Source: Micromonospora parva
GTDB lineage: Bacteria > Actinomycetota > Actinomycetes > Mycobacteriales > Micromonosporaceae
Assembly (NCBI RefSeq): GCF_000718515.1
Contig: NZ_JNZS01000045.1
Location: forward strand, 1-18,662
Length of the DNA stretch: 18,662 nt
Direction of reading: 5' to 3'
The notes beneath the pieces were generated by a model. The model saw nothing but the letters and a program-made list of their open reading frames with translations, ran no database searches and was not told where the DNA came from. Shown piece after piece: positions 1 through 5,707 of the stretch; positions within the stretch are counted from its first letter, which is position 1, and each line of letters opens with the position of its first letter. The position numbers were made by a program, and so were the translations under genes.

Positions 1-60
1 GCGGGGGTGGGGGTTGGGGGGTTCAGGGGTTAGGGATGTGGGGTGGGCCACAGGTGGGGG
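1..60 (+). repeat. G-run tract upstream of fadA (possible G-quadruplex)
   Basis: The + strand carries runs of 3 to 6 G at 3-7, 9-13, 16-21, 26-29, 33-35, 40-43, 45-47 and 56-60, separated by 1 to 4 bases. This exceeds the usual four-run quadruplex pattern (seen directly). It lies about 125 bp before the fadA start, in the non-coding leader. Whether it folds or regulates anything is inference; short G-rich intergenic tracts are common in high-G+C actinomycetes. Confidence 0.5.
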
Positions 61-183
61 TGGCGACGGGTTGGTTACTGGCGAGTAGCATTCGAGGGAA
101 ACGTGCCCGTGTCGGCGACCCTTGTTCGGTCCGGCGCGCCCTCCCGGCGCGACGGCCGGATCATGGTCGATTAGGAGGCTCAA

Positions 184-1380
184 GTGCCCCGTGAAGTTCG
201 CGACGTCGTCTTCGTCGACGGCGTCCGTACCCCGTTCGGCAAGGCGGGTGGCATGTACGCCAACACCCGCGCCGACGACCTGGTGATCCGCTGCATCCGG
301 GAACTGCTGCGTCGCAACCCGCAGCTGCCCCCGGAGCGGGTCGAGGAGGTCGCCATCGCGGCCACCACCCAGATCGGCGACCAGGGCCTCACCATCGGCC
401 GCACCGCCGCCCTGCTGGCCGGGCTGCCCAAGACCGTCCCCGGCTTCGCCATCGACCGGATGTGCGCCGGCGCGATGACCGCCGTCACGACCGTGGCCAG
501 CGGCATCGCCATGGGCGCGTACGACGTCGCCATCGCCGGTGGCGTGGAGCACATGGGCCGCCACCCGATGGGTGAGGGCGTCGACCCCAACCCGCGCATC
601 GTCGCGGAGAAGCTCGTCGACCCGTCCGCGCTCGTCATGGGTGCCACCGCGGAGAACCTGCACGACCTGGTCCCGCACATCACCAAGGCACGCACCGACG
701 CGTTCGCGCTCGCCTCGCAGCAGAAGACCGCCAAGGCGTACGCCAACGGCAAGCTCCAGGACGACCTGGTGCCGATGTCGATCCGCGACGCCGAGGGCGG
801 CTGGGGTCTGGCCACCGTTGACGAGGCGCCCCGGGACACCTCGCTGGAGAAGCTGGGCACCCTGAAGACCCCGTTCCGCCCGCACGGCAAGGTCACCGCG
901 GGCAACGCGGCCGGCCTCAACGACGGCGCCACCGCGAGTCTGCTGGCCGACGAGGCCACCGCCCGCGAGCTGGGGCTGCCGGTCGCCATGCGGCTGGTGT
1001 CGTTCGGGTTCGTCGGCGTCGAGCCCGAGGTGATGGGTGTCGGCCCGATCCCGTCGACGGAGAAGGCGCTGCGCCTGGCCGGGCTCAGCATCGACGACAT
1101 CGGCCTGTTCGAGCTGAACGAGGCGTTCGCCGTGCAGGTGCTCGCCTTCCTCGACCACTTCGGCATCGCCGACGACGACGCGCGGGTCAACCAGTGGGGC
1201 GGCGCGATCGCCATCGGCCACCCCCTCGCCTCCTCCGGCGTGCGGCTGATGACGCAGCTGGCCCGCCAGTTCGCCGAGCACCCCGAGGTCCGCTACGGCC
1301 TCACCGCGATGTGCATCGGCATCGGCATGGGCGGCACTGTCATCTGGGAGAACCCGCACTGGACGGAGGGCAACAAGTGA
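184..1380 (+). CDS. fadA: Acetyl-CoA C-acyltransferase (3-ketoacyl-CoA thiolase)
   Basis: This 398-residue thiolase cleaves 3-ketoacyl-CoA with CoA, the last step of fatty-acid beta-oxidation in the cytosol. The nucleophilic cysteine is C94 in DRMCAGAM. NEAFA lies at 312-316, the GGAIAIGHPLASSG signature carries catalytic H346, and the second active-site cysteine is C377 in MCIGIGMGG, so all catalytic residues are present and the length is normal for the family. The GTG start is fixed by AGGAGG at 173-178, five bases upstream. The stop overlaps the fadB GTG start by 4 bp (GTGA), so the two are co-translated. It closely resembles the thiolase paired with FadB in streptomycetes (recalled, not searched). 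Acetoacetyl-CoA thiolase activity is possible, but the fadB partner favours beta-oxidation. Confidence 0.93.
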   Translation: MPREVRDVVFVDGVRTPFGKAGGMYANTRADDLVIRCIRELLRRNPQLPPERVEEVAIAATTQIGDQGLTIGRTAALLAGLPKTVPGFAIDRMCAGAMTAVTTVASGIAMGAYDVAIAGGVEHMGRHPMGEGVDPNPRIVAEKLVDPSALVMGATAENLHDLVPHITKARTDAFALASQQKTAKAYANGKLQDDLVPMSIRDAEGGWGLATVDEAPRDTSLEKLGTLKTPFRPHGKVTAGNAAGLNDGATASLLADEATARELGLPVAMRLVSFGFVGVEPEVMGVGPIPSTEKALRLAGLSIDDIGLFELNEAFAVQVLAFLDHFGIADDDARVNQWGGAIAIGHPLASSGVRLMTQLARQFAEHPEVRYGLTAMCIGIGMGGTVIWENPHWTEGNK

Positions 1381-3446
1381 GCACGCTCGCCGCACCGAAC
1401 GAGGTCGTCACCCGGGCGCTGCTGCGCCAGGTGAACGTACCGGGGCTGGACCGGCCGGCCGCCCTGATCACGCTCGACAACGGCTTCGACCACACCAAGC
1501 CGAACACGTTCGGGCCGGGTGGGCTGGCCAGCCTGGACGAGGCGATCACCGCCGCGCTCGCCGCCGATCCGGCGTTCATCGCGGTCACCGGCAAGCCGTA
1601 CATCTTCTGCGTGGGCGCGGACATCGTCGGCCTGCCGCAGCTCGCCGACCGCGCGCAGGCGCTGGAGATCGGCCGGCTCGGCCACCGGGTCTTCGCCCGG
1701 CTCAAGGACAGCACCGTTCCCACGTTCGCGTTCGTCAACGGCGCGGCGATGGGCGGCGGCCTGGAGCTGGCGTTGCACTGCCACTACCGGACGCTCTCCG
1801 GTGGTGCGGCGGCCCTCGCGCTGCCCGAGGTCTCCCTCGGTCTGGTGCCCGGCTGGGGCGGCACCCAGCTGCTGCCGAACCTGATCGGCATCCCGGCGGC
1901 CACCCAGGTGATCATCCAGAACCCGCTGATGCAGAACAAGATGCTCAAGCCGAAGCAGGCCGCCGAGCTGGGCATCGCGGACATCCTGTTGGAGCCGGCG
2001 GACTTCCTGGAGCGGTCCCTGGAGTGGGCGGCCGGGGTGGTCCGGGGTCAGGTCACCGTGACCCGGCCCGATGTCGACAAGGACATGTGGGCGGGCGTGC
2101 TCTACTTCGCCCGGGAGACGCTGAACCAGCGGCTGCACGGTGCGGTCCCGGCCGCGTACAAGGCGCTGGACCTGCTGGAGACGGCGAAGGACGCCGACTT
2201 CGCGACCGGCACCGCCGCCGAGGACGAGGCCCTCGCGGACCTGGTCTTCTCCGAGGAGCTGCGCAGCGGCCTGTACGCCTTCGACCTGGTGCAGCGGCGG
2301 GCCAAGCGGCCGGCCGGCGCACCGGACAAGGGTCTGGCCCGCACGATCACCAAGGTCGGCATCGTCGGCGCCGGCCTGATGGCCAGCCAGCTGGCGCTGC
2401 TGTTCGCCCGTCGCCTTCAGGTGCCGGTGGTGATGACCGACCTCGACCAGTCCCGGGTGGACAAGGGCGTCGGCTACGTGCACACCCAGATCGAGAAGGC
2501 CGTCACCAAGGGCCGGATGGACAAGAACACCGCCGCCAAGCTGTACGGCCTGGTCAGCGGCACAGTCGACAAGAGCGCCTTCGCGGACGCCGACTTTGTC
2601 ATCGAGGCGGTCTTCGAGGATCTGGGCGTCAAGAAGCAGGTCTGGGCCGAGCTGGAGAAGATCGTCTCTCCGGAGGCGGTGCTCGCCACCAACACCAGCT
2701 CGCTGTCGATCACCGAGATGGCCGCCGAGCTGGAGCACCCGGAACGGGTGGTCGGCTTCCACTTCTTCAACCCGGTGGCGGTGCTGCCGCTGCTGGAGAT
2801 CGTCCGGGGCGAGCGCACCGACGACGCCACCCTCGCCACCGCGTTCGCGGTCGGCAAGCAGCTGAAGAAGTCCAGCGTGCTGGTCAAGGACGCCCCGGCG
2901 TTCGTGGTCAACCGGCTGCTCACCCGCTTCCTGGGCACCGTCTTCGCCGCCGTGGACGCCGGCACCCCGCTGGACGTGGCGAACAGCGCACTGGACCCGC
3001 TGGGCCTGCCGATGCGCCCGCTCGCCCTGCTCCAGCTGGTCGGGCCGGCCGTCGCGTACCACGTGGGCGGCACCCTGCACGCCGCGTACCCGGACCGGTT
3101 CGGGGTCAGCGAGAACCTCAAGCGGATCGCCGACTCGGGTCAGCCGATCGTCGTCGACGACCAGGTCAACGAGGACGTCGCCAAGCTGCTCGTGGTCGGT
3201 GACCAGCCGCTGACCGCAGAGCAGGTACGGCAGAACGCGCTCGACGCGCTCGCGCAGGAGATCCGGCTGATGCTGGACGAGGGTGTGGTCGCCGAGGCGC
3301 AGGACATCGACCTGTGCATGATCCTGGGCGCCGGTTGGCCGTTCCACCTGGGCGGCGTCACGCCGTACCTGGACCGGACCGGCACCTCCGAGCGGGTCAC
3401 CGGGCAGCGGTTCCTGCCGCGCGGCGCGGCGAGCCTGCCGGCCTGA
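1377..3446 (+). CDS. fadB: Multifunctional enoyl-CoA hydratase / 3-hydroxyacyl-CoA dehydrogenase
   Basis: This 689-residue fusion carries out the hydration and NAD-dependent oxidation steps of beta-oxidation and passes 3-ketoacyl-CoA to the FadA thiolase. The N-terminal crotonase domain (about 1-300) has the oxyanion-hole segments CVGADIVGL (D82) and NGAAMGGGLE (121-130). Candidate catalytic glutamates are E130 and E151, spaced much like the pair in E. coli FadB. The Rossmann NAD motif GIVGAGLMA is at 328-336, HFFNP of the dehydrogenase signature at 462-466, and C-terminal dehydrogenase domains follow. The GTG start at 1377 is chosen because it overlaps the fadA stop and follows GGAGGG at a proper distance; the open frame extends upstream inside fadA, but that extension is not family-like. 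It is slightly shorter than enterobacterial FadB (about 730 residues). Confidence 0.92.
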   Translation: MSTLAAPNEVVTRALLRQVNVPGLDRPAALITLDNGFDHTKPNTFGPGGLASLDEAITAALAADPAFIAVTGKPYIFCVGADIVGLPQLADRAQALEIGRLGHRVFARLKDSTVPTFAFVNGAAMGGGLELALHCHYRTLSGGAAALALPEVSLGLVPGWGGTQLLPNLIGIPAATQVIIQNPLMQNKMLKPKQAAELGIADILLEPADFLERSLEWAAGVVRGQVTVTRPDVDKDMWAGVLYFARETLNQRLHGAVPAAYKALDLLETAKDADFATGTAAEDEALADLVFSEELRSGLYAFDLVQRRAKRPAGAPDKGLARTITKVGIVGAGLMASQLALLFARRLQVPVVMTDLDQSRVDKGVGYVHTQIEKAVTKGRMDKNTAAKLYGLVSGTVDKSAFADADFVIEAVFEDLGVKKQVWAELEKIVSPEAVLATNTSSLSITEMAAELEHPERVVGFHFFNPVAVLPLLEIVRGERTDDATLATAFAVGKQLKKSSVLVKDAPAFVVNRLLTRFLGTVFAAVDAGTPLDVANSALDPLGLPMRPLALLQLVGPAVAYHVGGTLHAAYPDRFGVSENLKRIADSGQPIVVDDQVNEDVAKLLVVGDQPLTAEQVRQNALDALAQEIRLMLDEGVVAEAQDIDLCMILGAGWPFHLGGVTPYLDRTGTSERVTGQRFLPRGAASLPA

Positions 3447-3464
3447 CCGATCGCAGAAACACCG

Positions 3465-3508
3465 TCGCGGTGGTCGGACGTCCACGAAGGACAGTCCGAC
3501 CACCGCGA
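3465..3508. terminator. Long perfect hairpin after fadB, probable bidirectional terminator
   Basis: A perfect 15-bp inverted repeat (TCGCGGTGGTCGGAC at 3465-3479, its complement at 3494-3508) flanks a 14-nt loop. It begins 19 bp after the fadB stop and lies 35 bp beyond the stop of the oppositely oriented small secreted-protein gene, so it can serve both converging transcripts. There is no clear U tract, which is common for actinomycete terminators. Confidence 0.75.
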
Positions 3509-3542
3509 TTCGTCGCGCGGGTCGCGTGCGACCTGCTGAGGT

Positions 3543-3773
3543 TTAGATCTCCCGCTGCACGTGGTAGGCATATCCAACATCGGTGCACCGGTAGTTGGTG
3601 TCGTTGTTGACCCCTGACATTGCGGCCTGAGTGGAACAGGTGACCAGCCCGACAGGCGTGTGAGGGTAGCTCGACACAAAGACCCAGGCCGCCTGAGCAG
3701 GCGAGGCGACGGCCACCAGTGCGGCAGTCAAGGCCACGGAAGTGATTGCGGTCCGGACAACAGTCCTCTTCAT
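3543..3773 (-). CDS. Small secreted protein with one Cys pair
   Basis: I do not recognise a named family. The ATG at 3773 gives 76 residues: a basic start (MKRTVVR), a hydrophobic core to about residue 23 and an AQA cleavage site, predicting export by Sec and a mature peptide of about 48 residues (A29-I76). The mature part has just two cysteines, C46 and C63, likely disulphide-bonded outside the cell, and is rich in aromatic and small polar residues. I recall small actinomycete exported proteins with a similar C...YRC layout. The start is chosen because the signal peptide begins there and GGGGA lies just upstream; an in-frame ATG at 3890 would add 39 unlikely residues. It converges on fadB and sits at the edge of a lower-G+C patch. 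Role unknown. Confidence 0.75.
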   Translation of the reverse strand: MKRTVVRTAITSVALTAALVAVASPAQAAWVFVSSYPHTPVGLVTCSTQAAMSGVNNDTNYRCTDVGYAYHVQREI

Positions 3774-4362
3774 ACCAGTCCCCGATTCCTCAAGAGCAAT
3801 CAACGCCAACCAAAAGTATTCGAAGGACGTCAATTGCCTGCAACGTGTTAACGGTGATGAATTTTTATCACGGTCCCTCGGGGCGGTCAAGCGTGCGATA
3901 GGCGATGGTGGTTACCTGACACATCGGAGCACGTCACAGCGCCATCAAGGGACGGGGCAGCGGGATGACCCACGGCTGCGGTAGCATTCGACCTGACAGG
4001 GCTCGCCGCAACAATACTGTCCGCTCGGTTCGTGATGCATTTTCCCTGACCGCGAGGGTTGCAAGTGTTTGGATCTTACGCTAGCGCTAACGTTATTCTT
4101 CGCCGGCATAGCAGTTTAGTGTCGCGCACGAGGTGGTGGGATCCCTCATAGTGCATGCCCGACGGCCTACACAGCAATCCCGGCCCCCTGGTCGAGCTGT
4201 GGTCGATTCTGCCAACGCCGGTCTTCCATTGCAGGCAACTCTGAACTCGTTACCCCAGGGGCATAACCCGGCCTGATCAATCGGGTGTCGACCATTCGCT
4301 TCTCCCCTAAGCGGGCAAGCGCTCAGGCCGTAACTACCGGCGCCGCCGCTCCCCAAAGTTGG
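3774..4362. other. Non-coding, lower-G+C accessory stretch
   Basis: About 590 bp have no convincing gene. G+C is visibly lower than in the flanking genes (roughly 55 percent by eye), and the short open frames lack the third-position G/C bias of real genes here. It contains the 5' region of the small secreted-protein gene, an orphan LacI-type operator (4079-4092) and several small stem-loops, for example ACCCG/CGGGT around 4265-4290 and CGCTT/AAGCG around 4299-4315. Close to the MITE at 4366, it may be mobile-element debris; no transposase remnant was recognised. Confidence 0.5.
4079..4092. promoter_or_regulatory. LacI-family-like operator (orphan)
   Basis: The sequence CGCTAGCGCTAACG differs at one base from the palindrome CGTTAGCGCTAACG, the type of site used by LacI-family sugar repressors upstream of glycoside-hydrolase and sugar-transport genes in actinomycetes (family knowledge). 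A TTGCAA at 4059-4064 could be a -35 box. No sugar gene follows on either strand nearby, so the operator looks stranded by rearrangement (inference). Confidence 0.4.
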
Positions 4363-4365
4363 CTA

Positions 4366-4446
4366 GTGTCGTGAGTCGTTAATTCAGCGGAAGATAGCAG
4401 GCTGTCGGTAGCCACATACCGCGGCCGAATTAACGACTCAGGACAC
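4366..4446. mobile_element. MITE-like element with IS630-type terminal inverted repeats
   Basis: The ends are near-perfect inverted repeats: left TAGTGTCGTGAGTCG and onward (4364-4385), right its complement (4427-4448), with one mismatch (G4371 versus its partner G4442) over 23 bp when the flanking C and G are counted. Each end abuts TA inside CTAG (4363-4366 and 4446-4449). That matches TA duplication in a CTAG target, a hallmark of the IS630 superfamily. The 81-bp body has no coding capacity and would need a transposase supplied in trans. Its transcript would form a strong hairpin and might also terminate transcription. Confidence 0.7.
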
Positions 4447-4449
4447 TAG

Positions 4450-4638
4450 AGAGCCGAGCCTGGCCCGCTCGGCGGTGAGGCGCGCTGCGGCGACGGGAAC
4501 ACCGAGAGCGTGCCGTTGGGCATCTGCGTCTGGGCCGACCGGGGCAGCCTGGGCATGGTGGTGATGTACGTCAAGTCCGCCGACCAGGCCAAGGCCGAGT
4601 TCACCGCGATCCGGGGCCAGGTCGAGCAACAGTCCTGA
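4450..4638 (+). pseudogene. Orphan 3' fragment of an exported protein gene, cut at the MITE edge
   Basis: An open frame with typical high-G+C codon use encodes about 62 residues, including ARCGDGNTESVPLGICVWAD, then GSLGMVVMYV and a charged C-terminal helix ending in GQVEQQS, with a TGA stop at 4636-4638. The pattern C...G.CVWAD...G.VV resembles the C-terminal end of small actinomycete lipoproteins or single-pass membrane proteins (recalled, not searched). It has no start codon with a ribosome site, and its frame is closed at the left by the TAG that forms the right end of the MITE. I infer that the 5' part was lost or displaced by the insertion or a later deletion; I see no matching 5' half upstream. 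The two cysteines of the fragment may have formed a disulphide. Confidence 0.6.
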
Positions 4639-4651
4639 GCCGTACGAGACA

Positions 4652-4688
4652 GTGGGCCCCGGCCACCCCTGTGGTGACCGGGGCCCAC
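4652..4688. terminator. Strong GC hairpin, probable bidirectional terminator
   Basis: An 11-bp perfect stem (GTGGGCCCCGG at 4652-4662 with CCGGGGCCCAC at 4678-4688) is extended inward by CACC/GGTG after one mismatch. It lies 13 bp after the stop of the truncated + strand gene and 15 bp after the stop of the - strand VOC gene, so it fits termination in both directions. Confidence 0.75.
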
Positions 4689-4703
4689 GCCGTACGTCGA
4701 CTG

Positions 4704-5141
4704 TCAGGCCGGTTCGGCGACCTCCGACGCGGCCAGCGCTGCCGCCGCGGCCCGCGCCGCTGCCGCCGCCGCCCGCTCGGCCGCGTTGCCGAGCACACAG
4801 AACTCGTTGCCCTCCGGGTCGGCGAGCACCACCCAGCCACCGCCGGTCGGGCTGACCCGGTCGGCGACGAGCGTCGCGCCGATGCCGAGCAGTCGCTCGA
4901 CCTCCTCGGCGCGGGTCCGGTCGGCGGGTTGCAGGTCAAGGTGCAGCCGGTTCTTCACCGTCTTGCCCTCGGGCACGGCGATGAACAGCACCTCCGGGCC
5001 GCCCGGCGGCAGGAGCATCGCCTCCGGGTCACCGGGGAAGTCGTCGGGCTGCCGGGGGCAGTCGAACACCTGCGCCCAGAAGCCGGCCAGCGCGTACGTG
5101 TCGGAACAGTCGATGCTGATGTTGTGGATCGTCGAGCTCAC
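4704..5141 (-). CDS. VOC-family (glyoxalase/bleomycin-resistance-like) protein, downstream copy
   Basis: This 145-residue cytosolic protein has one vicinal-oxygen-chelate fold unit: SIDCSDTYALAGFW near the N-terminus, a central NRLHLDLQPADR strand, and WVVLADPEGNEFCVL near the C-terminus. The usual metal-ligand positions appear as H6, H67 and E113, so a metal site is plausible. Substrate unknown; members include lyases, dioxygenases and drug-binding resistance proteins. An unusual Ala-rich tail (about 121-145) follows the fold and is absent from the neighbour. The GTG start at 5141 is set by GGAGG seven bases upstream and overlaps the upstream VOC stop by 4 bp, so the pair is translationally coupled. 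It is roughly 60 percent identical by eye to that neighbour, a tandem duplication. Confidence 0.85.
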   Translation of the reverse strand: MSSTIHNISIDCSDTYALAGFWAQVFDCPRQPDDFPGDPEAMLLPPGGPEVLFIAVPEGKTVKNRLHLDLQPADRTRAEEVERLLGIGATLVADRVSPTGGGWVVLADPEGNEFCVLGNAAERAAAAAARAAAAALAASEVAEPA

Positions 5142-5545
5142 TGGTGGTCCTCCACGGTGGTGGTGGCGACACGTTCGCCGGAGCTGCGGAGCACGCAGAA
5201 CTCGTTCCCCTCCGGGTCGGCGAGCACCGCCCAGCCCGTTCCGTCGGCAAGCCGTCGGTCGGCGACCATCGTGGCCCCGAGGCCGAGCACCCGCTCGACT
5301 TCCTCGTCCCGGGTCCGGTCGACCGGTTCCAGGCAGATGTGGACCCGGTTCTTGGTCACCTTCTCCTCCGGCACCTCCTGGAAGAACAGGTGGGGGGTGG
5401 TGCCGCCCGGCGGCACCACTGCCGCCTCCGGATCACCGGGGGCGTCCTCGTCGTGCCGGGCGTAACCGAGCACCGCCGACCAGAAGCCGGCCAGGGCGTA
5501 CGTGTCGTGACAATCGAAACTGATGTTGCGGATCCGTGGATACAC
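5138..5545 (-). CDS. VOC-family (glyoxalase/bleomycin-resistance-like) protein, upstream copy
   Basis: This 135-residue protein has the same single VOC unit as the downstream gene: ISFDCHDTYALAGFW, then KNRVHICLEPVDR, then WAVLADPEGNEFCVL. Of the three usual metal-ligand positions, H69 and E115 remain, but the first is R6 instead of His, so it may bind metal differently or act as a ligand-binding protein (inference). The GTG start at 5545 is chosen because GGAGG lies seven bases upstream in the same context (GGAGGACCACC) as in the downstream copy; the frame stays open to 5701, but those 52 residues are not VOC-like. It is the first gene of the two-gene unit. Substrate and regulation are unknown. 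Confidence 0.85.
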   Translation of the reverse strand: MYPRIRNISFDCHDTYALAGFWSAVLGYARHDEDAPGDPEAAVVPPGGTTPHLFFQEVPEEKVTKNRVHICLEPVDRTRDEEVERVLGLGATMVADRRLADGTGWAVLADPEGNEFCVLRSSGERVATTTVEDHQ

Positions 5546-5589
5546 GGGTGGTCCTCCATGGTCGGATGAGGACGCTCCGCCGCCCGGGG

Positions 5590-5634
5590 TCAGCCTGCGA
5601 AGACCAGAGGTGCGGAGCCTTGACTGGTGGACAT
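5590..5634 (-). CDS. Possible 14-residue leader ORF upstream of the VOC pair
   Basis: An ATG at 5634 follows a GGGGGG run with a 7-nt spacer and opens a 14-codon frame (MSTSQGSAPLVFAG) that stops at 5590, 44 bp before the VOC start. The ribosome site and spacing are good, but the frame is short enough to occur by chance. There is no run of a single amino acid to suggest classic attenuation. Confidence 0.25.
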   Translation of the reverse strand: MSTSQGSAPLVFAG

Positions 5635-5707
5635 CGACGCACCCCCCTTCACTCTCTGAGCTGACTCGGTGATCTTGCCAGCGGGTGAGCGTCGCGCGCA
5701 ACCCCGT

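Noticed and set aside
1194..1376. Upstream extension of the fadB reading frame into fadA
   Set aside because: The extra 61 residues are an out-of-frame reading of fadA; the GTG at 1377 with the GGAGGG site and 4-bp overlap is the natural start.
1293..3503. Long open frame on the - strand opposite fadB
   Set aside because: It is antisense to a clearly recognised gene and has no family motif; such frames are expected in high-G+C DNA.
3854..3871. Small hairpin GTGAT/ATCAC around an A+T-rich loop
   Set aside because: Only five paired bases; too weak to call a terminator or operator.
3742..3984. 80-codon open frame on the + strand
   Set aside because: It is antisense to the signal-peptide region of the small secreted-protein gene, with no codon bias or motif.
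4117..4124. Second TAGTGTCG, possibly another IS630-type end
   Set aside because: Only eight bases match the MITE end and no inverted partner was found.
4093..4356. 87-codon open frame on the - strand
   Set aside because: It lacks third-position G/C bias and ribosome-site support and has no recognisable motif; treated as non-coding.
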